Shown here piece after piece: positions 56,746 through 64,000 of a stretch of DNA of 64,000 nucleotides. A program made the translations under genes and the position numbers. Source of the stretch: Muscardinus avellanarius (Eukaryota > Chordata > Mammalia > Rodentia > Gliridae); NCBI GenBank assembly GCA_963383645.1, contig OY726561.1, forward strand, positions 32,034,826 through 32,098,825. Direction: 5' to 3'. How positions within the stretch are numbered: the stretch's first letter is position 1; each line of letters opens with the position of its first letter. Below the pieces are notes generated by a model that was given only the letters and a program-made list of their open reading frames with translations, made no database searches and was not told where the DNA came from.

Positions 56746-58449
56746 ATAGCTATCTGAAACGGTTTTGCTTTTACCATAGAAAAATATATAATGGAATTAA
56801 AATGTTTTTTGGAGCCACTTGACTTTGGGTAGAACATTTATTTAACTGCAACTCATTTTATAAAGATAATGGGATGTATTCTTTTTCTCATTTTTGTTTT
56901 TCATTCTCTAATACCAAGCAGCTGTCATAAATAATTAAGGACATAATTTTAAAAGCACATGCCTTTTTTTCCTCATTCTAAAAGATTGCAATTTAAAGTA
57001 GAATAGAACCTTACCTTTAGTGCTTTCTAGAAAGATAATGTAGCTGATTTCCCTAAAGATTGTCTCCTTACACAGGATGACTTAATTAGTGATGACTAGT
57101 AATTTTTGTTTTAACCCTTCCATTTAGAATTTCTTTACTACAAAAGTTATCTAAGTTGGTAACACACTTGGCTGTGAGTTATGATAATTATAATGAAGAG
57201 TCATCAGATATTAATTGGGCATCAATAATACACACAACATAAGGTTGTCAGTTTTTCTTTTCTTTCAGGGGCATACCTGTGAATTATTCTTATGCATTTG
57301 TGGAGAAAGTTGGCACAGACTCAGCAGGATCCTGACCCCTTTCCTAGGGCTTCTCACAGTTCACACCCCTTTACCTGTCGGCACATATAGTGGTACCAGT
57401 CCTAAAGTGCCCAATGGTACCCAGGAGCACTTCAGTGCTCACTGAAATCAGCTGTTGTGAGAGTACTAGCTTCCATCCAGAGAAGACTAAAGAAGGTCTG
57501 GGAGGCTGAATCCAACCAAGATGTCCCTTTTTTAAGCAGGCCATCAGCTTTTTGAGGATCCTAAGTCTCCTTAGCATATCCAAATAGAGGGAGTTGGGCA
57601 CAGTTAGGAAATATTAGGAACATTTCCTTTTAACCACTGATAGCAGATACTGTTATTTCTGCTGGTTTAGAAGGTAGAGAACAATACAAGATATATTAAC
57701 TCTGGCTGTGTAAAGTTTACATGCACAAGCTGAAGATCCCCCGGCTTTTGCATTTCAGTTAGAAAATATCATAAGGCTACACTGGAGTAGTCTAGGTTCT
57801 CAGTTCCTGAAAACCCTTTATAATCACTTCTCCTGTTTTAGAAAGTCTGCTTTCTTTCTCCCTAGGCCAGTTGCGTATCCCTCTATCTGTGCTCAGAAAG
57901 TCCAGTACTTAACTTGCTTTGATCATCCTGAATTTTAGCTGTATGTGCATTTTTATGAATCTCCCACTCCACTCTTCCCTCAACTCTCAATCAGAGCGTA
58001 GGTCTCTTGAGGATACAGACACAACACTCGCAGGGTGCTGGGCATGTAGATCAAGCTCCATAGACATATATTGACTTTGGATATTCTAATGCCCAATCAC
58101 CATTCACTTGCCAATTTTATCATTTCTATCCTTTAATTAGCATAATTCTCCTTGGCAGGAGCTTTTTAATTTAAATGTCATCACTTCCTGAAAATAATCA
58201 TGCTATATTTATTAGAAAATGTCACCCAAAATGATTTCCCTCATTCTCATTAAGCAGAAATCCCTAGTTCAGGTTTATTCACTTAGAAATCTAATATAGT
58301 TAGGATGAAAGTTCTTGTTCACTAAAATTATTTGGGTAAGGGAGGTATGAATTTGGGCAGAAGCTAATTTTTCTATTTAAAAAAATACCAATTTTACATT
58401 ATTTTTATAATTGACTAAAAAATAAATTCACATGATTCAAATTTTAAAA
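56745..58449. other. Unique stretch, weak exon-like signal
   Basis: At 57254-57270 a strong splice-acceptor-like TTTTTCTTTTCTTTCAG precedes GC-richer DNA. The frame after it stays open to 57445. No donor better than TTGTGAGAG (57453-57461) and no protein resemblance was found. The rest holds nothing recognised. Confidence 0.3.
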
Positions 58450-58693
58450 GTATAAAAGAATTAAGCTGAGTGTGGTGGCACATGCTTATAATCCCCGCGC
58501 TTGGAAGGCTGGGACAGGAGGATTGCACAGGTTTGAAGCCAGCTTCAGCTACTGAGTGAGGCTCAGCAACTTAGTGAGACCCTGTTTCCAAATATAATAT
58601 AAAATAGGTCTGAGAGTATAAAGGTAGAAAGCCCCTGGGTTTTACCCCCAGTATCACCAAAAAAAAGGAAAGAAAAATGTATAAAATAATTAA
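58450..58693 (+). mobile_element. Chimeric SINE (B head, A tail) with 15-bp TSD
   Basis: The element spans 58465-58678. The head has the subtype-B block ATCCCCGCGCTTGGAAGGCT with GCACAGGTTTGAAGCC. The next block, AGCAACTTAGTGAGACCCTG, is subtype A. TTTCCAAATATAATATAAAA and GGTCTGAGAGTATAAAGG are again B-like. The end, CCCTGGGTTTTACCCCCAG, is A-like. Flanks GTATAAAAGAATTAA and GTATAAAATAATTAA agree at 14 of 15 positions. Confidence 0.9.
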
Positions 58694-58734
58694 CAACAAA
58701 ATTATCTCACATTATTTAGCCTATCTAGTTACTC

Positions 58735-58990
58735 TTTCCATTGGCAACTGATGTTATAGTTTCTTGGTCACTTCTCTTAAAATATTTTGTGAACATACAA
58801 GAAATAACATAATAGTGTTTCTCTTTTTTGAAACCACTATGAATGTATTACACATAGTTTCTTTGGGCCTTGAAATTTGCATTTGGTATATAATGGTTAC
58901 CCTTCTCTATCCACACCAGAGAGCATCCTCATTCATTTTTATGGCTAGATAAGCTTTCCATTATATGCTGTACACAAGCTGAATTCTGTT
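58735..58990 (-). mobile_element. Old L1M 3' end, antisense
   Basis: CCTTGAAATTTGCATTTGGT, GAGCATCCTCATTCATTTTT, ATGGCTAGATAAGCTTTCCA and TTATATGCTGTAC are antisense L1M 3' motifs. Confidence 0.62.
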
Positions 58991-59679
58991 GCATTTCACT
59001 TATGGAATACAAATCCATCAGACATTTATACACAAGTCAATAGTGTCTCCAAGACAATATGAAAGGTATCAGACCATGATCCATGGCAAGCCTCTCAGAC
59101 CATTTTACCATGTTAACATGACTGAAGGTTATTAACTTACTGTAATAGGAGTCAGATATCTGATTCAGTTGGGTATATCCATTTCAAAGGAAACCCCATT
59201 ATTTATTTGTGTTTAATCCTTTGTGTACTTTACCTAAACCTTTGCTATTCACTTGGACATAGCAATACTTAAATATAAGTGACTAATAGCAGTAGTTCTT
59301 CAGCCTGGCGGCAAAATGAAGCAGTTCAGAACTAATCAAGATACAATCAGGTATATGCCAGAGGTGAGGGATAATTTTTATTTTCTCTTCTCTGACTCTC
59401 TGGGGTTTCCTCTTTGCAGTAATTTAGGTCATGTCTACATTTACTGGAATAAAGCTTTATATACTACATTCTTTACATGGAATACCAGCTAAATCCAGTG
59501 CTTAGAAACTGGACTTTAGAAGCATGAATAAATTTTATGCCAGTTTTAAGGATCATAAGCAATATGTATCACACCTTATTTGAAGATAGGAGAGAAGCAA
59601 CATTTTAAAAAATTACCATAGCTTTGCTGCAACTCCGGAGCTAATTACTATGATTCCCAGTTTAAAGATGCAGCTAATA
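58991..59679. other. Unique DNA, no gene seen
   Basis: No repeat is recognised. A 95-codon minus frame begins in the MIR to the right and is not supported. Confidence 0.4.
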
Positions 59680-60010
59680 TTTATTGAGAACCTTCTCTCT
59701 GTTAAGAGAACTACATGCTTTACCTCTTTAAGTCCTATGAGGTAGGACATGTTACAATCCTCACTGTGTAGATAAAAGAAAATATAAGAGCAGAACTTAT
59801 AAACTGGCTCAAGAAAAGAAGCAGGATGAGGACATAGTAAAGCCAGAATTAAAAAGAAATACAACAACAATGTGGAAAAAACTAGCTCCAGTGAATTCAC
59901 CTAGCTGTCTAGATAAGGAAACTTTAATCTAATATGCTCAAAGCCATAAATCAGCTCTGTGGCAAAGCAAGGATTTGAATCCATCCAGGTCTAGTACCAA
60001 AATCCTTACA
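59680..60010 (-). mobile_element. MIR relic, antisense, probably interrupted
   Basis: TTATTGAGAACCTTCTCTCT, CTTTAAGTCCTATGAGGTAG and CCTCACTGTGTAGATAA (left) and GATAAGGAAACTTTAATCTA, GCTCTGTGGCAAAGCAAGGA and TTTGAATCCATCCAGGTCTA (right) are antisense MIR-type blocks. The middle (about 59780-59910) does not fit and may be inserted or separate. Confidence 0.5.
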
Positions 60011-60019
60011 GTCATCATA

Positions 60020-60032
60020 TAGATAGATAGAT

Positions 60033-60074
<42 letters not shown>
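60020..60074. repeat. (GATA)n microsatellite
   Basis: TAGATAGA units with one shortened unit at ATTAGATAG. It directly follows the MIR relic. Confidence 0.97.
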
Positions 60075-60379
60075 CAAGCAAATGTCAACAAATAGAGGTA
60101 AAATTCTTTGAAATTGGTTATATAATGTCAACATGAGTGATTTTTCTTCTGTGTAACCTCTGAACCTTTGCCTAATTCCTTGAACTATGATATTGGCCCA
60201 AACTATGGCTAATAGTACAGTTGTTTCTGTATAGATGTCTGAACAGAGTCAAAGATTTGTTCAATTGTTTCTTTTGTGAACCGTTGTCTGGCTTTTCCTC
60301 CCCCTACCTGGCATACAGCATAAATCAAGGTTATCACTCTCTCCTTAGTATTGTTCCAGTACTTTTAATATAACTTACA

Positions 60380-60540
60380 TAAGGTATTGACTCACACTTT
60401 ACTATAACAGTTTTTATGCCTGTGTGACTTTGCTTAATTTGTAATTACCTTCAAGAAAAGTGTGATGACTTAGTTTTTATATCTAAAACATGCCAATGCT
60501 GTCTGGCCCTGGTAGGTGCTCAGTAAAAAAATATTTAAAA
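60380..60540 (+). mobile_element. LINE-2 3' end fragment
   Basis: CTGTCTGGCCCTGGTAGGTG and CTCAGTAAAAAAATATTTAA are the conserved terminal part of L2. The preceding sequence is consistent but diverged. Confidence 0.5.
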
Positions 60541-62479
60541 ATATATAAATTTTTAAACTGCCATACTTTTGTCAAATGTAACATTTGCTTCACTCATATA
60601 ATGAGCTAGAGTAGTACAGCTTGAAGGAATATAAAATTATTAGGAAAAGTAAAATTTTCTGTCTTGGTATTCTTGTTTGTATAACATTTTATCAACAATA
60701 CCTTTAAGTGATTGTGAATCAACCCTGTTATGCTTGCAAACACTGGTGCTCTGAATGTCTCTTCCTGTGACACTAACTACCACTTTTCAACAAGCTCCTG
60801 CATTTTGGCAGATCTCGCCTGGCCCCATCACTCAGTCCTTTCCAAAGCTTGGTGCTCCCAACTCCTTTCCTTGTCAGTCCACTTCAGACCCCATTTGCTT
60901 TTCTATGTCCCCAGAGAACATCTCAATCCTGTGTCAACTCGGTTGTTAGCTTTCACCCTCCACCTCTCAGCTCATTGACTACAAGCGGATCATCTGTCTT
61001 TTTATCCCTAGGGAGAAGAAAAGTTATTTGGATTGCCCGAAAACACTCAGGAAGGACTTAATGGGTAGTCACTTCTAAAGCACTCTCCATTTTTACACTT
61101 TTACTAGGTGCCTCTGTGTAATTGAAAATAGTCTGCTGATACCATATGTCTGAAACAAGGAACATTTATTAAGCTAAATATCATCAATGGATCTTTTTTT
61201 TTCTTGTAATCAGCCCCAAGCCATACTTGCTTTTCTGGAAGAAATCAAAATAATACAAACTTTACTTTTGAAGATCAAACCTACTAGCAGAGGGGGCTGT
61301 CTAAACATTTCTTTCTTGTCTTTCCTACTGAAGTATGACAGCATTGACCTGCATGTACTGATTTTATGGAATGTAGGCTCATTATCTGTGCTCTCTGTCA
61401 TAGAGAAAGAGGGAGATGGAAAGGTTGAGGAAAAGGTTAAAAGAAAGGCGATCTCAATGTAGCATCATGTTCAAACATCTTTTCAGACTAGGTGGAGAGA
61501 AATAAATACACACAGAGAAGAATGAAATTCAAAGGGTAAGGATGAAAATAACAGCCGGGACACTTTAGAATGTCCGAATTAATAAAGTTGGTGGTGCTTT
61601 CTGTTCTTATCCACACTTAGGGATATTTGGCTTAAGTTCCTCCCACCCCCTTCCCCCCTCTTTCCCCCTCTCCCTTTCTTTCTTCCATCACAGGAGAGTG
61701 ACAGACAATTTCAGTGGTGAATCTGTGTGAGAATGAATGTGTCTTTCATTTTCTCCACTGACTAGTACATTCACAAGTGTTTTAAACCCTAATCTTTGAT
61801 GCCTTTCCTGATCCCCGCCCTAGCCCCAAATTCAAAGAGAATAAGATCACAGTGTTCCATTTCCTTTTTTCCCCTGGAAAAAGAAACTGGCATTTCCTCA
61901 CGCTTCTTCCTGAAGCGTAGAGTTTGGATAATCAAGGCAATGTTCTTAGATTTCCTGTTTCCATGGAATCCATAGTAAGTCTAAAGTATCCAGGATGCCC
62001 TGTTAGCTCATAAAACCATTATCAGATTTCCAGTCTCTTGAGCTTAGCTTAGATCTTCAGAGGTATAATGCAGGGCCATTTTCAACAGAGAAACTCTGCA
62101 TGAAGGGTCATTTAAACATTCGCTTCTAAACTTTCAGTGTCCCTTTGATGATTTCACACTCTGACTATTTTTGCATCTTCCTGACATTTGCAGTTCCCTT
62201 GAGGCATATATTACAGTGCACACGCTACCCATGGTTAGATAATCACAAGTTTAGATATTCGTGAATATTTAGGCTCTGAAGAAGAAAAATGACTGCAGGC
62301 AAGGGTACTTGTCAACATAATCATAAAAAAAAACCCCAGGAAATTCCATTTGCATGTATTCACATGTGGGAGTACTTAGTTTGTTTTCCTTCAAACGACT
62401 CCTTTTTATTTTCACTAGTTTTGTTGTAGTTGTTCTGCTTTGGATATTTCTTTCTATTCATTTATTCATTATTATTATT
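60541..62479. other. Unique stretch, no gene seen
   Basis: About 1.9 kb, with GC-richer parts at 60730-61000 and 61600-62240. Three plus-strand frames overlap at 60730-61061 without a recognised domain. A pyrimidine-rich run lies at 61641-61685. Confidence 0.4.
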
Positions 62480-62678
62480 TTTGTAGTGCTAGAGATTGAA
62501 CCAAGGGGCATTCTACCTCTGAGCTATACCCTCAGTCCTATTTTTTATTTTGAAACAGGGTCTCACTAAGTTGTGGAGAGCCTCATCAAGTAGCTAAAGC
62601 TGGTCACCAACCTGCGATCTTCCTGTTTCAGCCTCCCAAGTACTGAGATTACAAGTGTGTGCCACCATTCCTGGCTCT
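62480..62678 (-). mobile_element. Dimeric SINE (subtype A)
   Basis: Antisense tail TTTGTAGTGCTAGAGATTGA and CTCTGAGCTATACCCTCAGT, linker, head with AACCTGCGATCTTCCTGTTT ending ACCATTCCTGGCTC. Complete. Confidence 0.88.
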
Positions 62679-62682
62679 ATTC

Positions 62683-62698
62683 ATTCATTTATTTATAT

Positions 62699-62737
<39 letters not shown>

Positions 62738-62959
62738 TTTTTGCAGTACTGGGGATTGAACTCAGTGGCATTCTACCTCCAAACTATATCCCCAGCCCTG
62801 TTTTTGGTTCTTTATTTTGAAACAGGGTCTCACTGAATTGCGAAGGCCCTCACTAAGTTGCTGAGGTTGTCTTCGAACCATGATTCTCCTGTCTCAGCCT
62901 TTCAAACGCTGGGATTACAAGCATGCGCCACCACGCCTGGCTCAAATTCATTTATTTGT
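62683..62959 (-). mobile_element. Dimeric SINE (subtype A), younger, with TSD and (ATTT)n tail
   Basis: The element body spans about 62741-62942. Antisense tail GCAGTACTGGGGATTGAACT, head with CTCACTAAGTTGCTGAGGTT, TTCAAACGCTGGGATTACAA and CATGCGCCACCACGCCTGGC. Its tail is expanded to (ATTT)n at 62694-62741. Flanks ATTCATTTATTTAT (62683-62696) and ATTCATTTATTTGT (62946-62959) agree at 13 of 14, though the low-complexity sequence weakens that evidence. Confidence 0.88.
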
Positions 62960-63315
62960 AAATCAGAGTAAATTTATCATGAAGATTTTCTGATTTATTG
63001 AGGGACAAATCTCTATGTTAGTTTACTTGAAGTTAATTTTTCTAGGGAGGATTTTCACAAGTCCGGAGGTTCCATAATTAATTCTACCCCCTCCCCACAT
63101 TTGTAACATATATGAAATTCTCAAGCACAGTTTATTCATGATGCTTTGTACAAAATATCAAAATATCTGATGGAGTTAGAAACTTTAGGGACATACTAAC
63201 AAATGATCATATATGAAAATAAAGCTTTTTTAATCTAAAAAATACTTTCTAAATGAAAAAATGAGGCCAGAGCTGTCCTATGAGTAAAATTGTATAGTAT
63301 AAGACTGAACCTATA
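62960..63315. other. Unique AT-rich spacer
   Basis: Nothing is recognised. Confidence 0.4.
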
Positions 63316-63445
63316 TAGTCAGGTATGGTGGTACATACCTATAATCTCAGTCCTTGGGAGGCTGAGACAGGAGGATATCAAGTTCATGGCCAATTTCAGC
63401 AATTTAGGGAGACTTTCAGCAGCTTAGCTTATAAGTAAACCAAAT
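63316..63445 (+). mobile_element. SINE head, tail lost or decayed
   Basis: Head GTCAGGTATGGTGGTACATA, CTTGGGAGGCTGAGACAGGA and TTTCAGCAATTTAGGGAGAC. The ID-like tail cannot be traced beyond a weak AAACCAAATAGGGA. Confidence 0.8.
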
Positions 63446-63574
63446 AGGGACATAAAGATATATATATTTCAATCAGGAAACAAAGTATTACTTTAATAGC
63501 TTCACTGTTTGTTTTTATTGGCTTTCACATTTTATCATTTTAATCTCATTCCATCAATAGAATGGAGGACTTAA

Positions 63575-63830
63575 ATGATCAGTAAGAGCTGGCTTTCAGC
63601 TTCTGTGTTGACTTGCCGGGCACTAAAGTATGTCACCATTCAGATGTTTGTCACATTCTGGATAGCCCTTTTATCCATCATACCAAACAATGGTTGCCAC
63701 AAACTGATTCCTTCTGAAAACTCTCAAGCCTTCCCATCTCTCTTTACCCTTTTACCATTGCTTTAGTTCAGGCTTTCCTTACCCCTTCCCAGTAGTATAC
63801 ACTTCAATCATGTTTTCCTGATCTGTCTAG
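63575..63830 (+). mobile_element. Possible L2 fragment
   Basis: Pyrimidine-rich sequence such as CCTTCCCATCTCTCTTTACC followed by CCATTGCTTTAGTTCAGGC resembles L2 3' regions, with low certainty. A 63-codon frame here is unsupported. Confidence 0.25.
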
Positions 63831-64000
63831 CTTCAGGCCATTTTAAATACTGTGTTTTTGCAAAACAAACTATTGATAAACTTATATCCTTAAGTGGTAG
63901 CCACAGTACCTCAGTCTGTGCCCTTTATGTTATTTATGCCCATGATGTACTTATTGGCCTGTGTCTATTATTAGTTTTTTTCTTCTGAAACATCACTGTC
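63831..64000. other. Unique DNA at window end
   Basis: Nothing is recognised. Confidence 0.4.

Overview
This is rodent nuclear DNA, non-coding throughout as far as I can read it. No open reading frame exceeds about 113 codons. The longest ones lie in repeats, microsatellites or unique AT-rich DNA and match no protein family I recognise. I see no CpG island, convincing exon chain, tRNA, rRNA, snRNA, CRISPR array or bacterial/phage gene. The window looks like an intergenic or deep-intronic, AT-rich region.

Organism. The commonest repeat is a dimeric SINE of about 190-210 bp. Its head is 7SL/B1-like (GGGCGTGGTGGC... TGTAATCCC... GGAGGCTGAGACAGGAGGAT). An A-rich linker joins it to an ID-like tRNA-derived tail (GTAGCTTGGAGGTA... 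CCCTGGGTTC... CCAGTACC). Dimers of this kind (B1-dID type) belong to the squirrel-related rodents: Sciuridae, with Aplodontiidae and Gliridae as relatives. Several antisense L1 3' ends also resemble those of squirrel-like genomes. I therefore infer a squirrel-related rodent. Genus and chromosomal location cannot be read from the sequence.

Layout. 0-13 kb: mostly unique DNA with old antisense SINEs, two L1 3' ends, a TATAGACTATAGACTCATA-type minisatellite, a SINE-head inverted repeat and a recent 109-bp tandem duplication. 13-26 kb: long unique stretches, two SINEs in tandem, probable MIR remnants and TG/TA microsatellites. 26-38 kb: the most layered part, with a young SINE inside an antisense L1, a SINE with a 45-nt internal A run, a MaLR LTR carrying SINEs and a (GA)n tract, further MaLR-like LTRs, and a long L2 3' end split by a SINE. 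38-50 kb: MaLR LTRs, L1M fragments, a long (GA)n tract, more SINEs, a classical ID element and the second copy of a hAT-like fossil. 50-64 kb: further SINEs (every dimer assigned between 44.7 and 58.7 kb is on the plus strand), one MaLR LTR, MIR/L2/L1 relics and simple repeats.

No genes work together here, so the window's content is its repeat history. The points most worth checking are: a distinct SINE subtype with a diverged tail and a chimeric intermediate; insertions with recognisable target-site duplications that give relative ages; a snap-back pair of SINE heads; and a 109-bp tandem duplication differing at only three positions. I found no evidence of an undescribed functional system. 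Family names come from recalled consensus sequences, not a database search.
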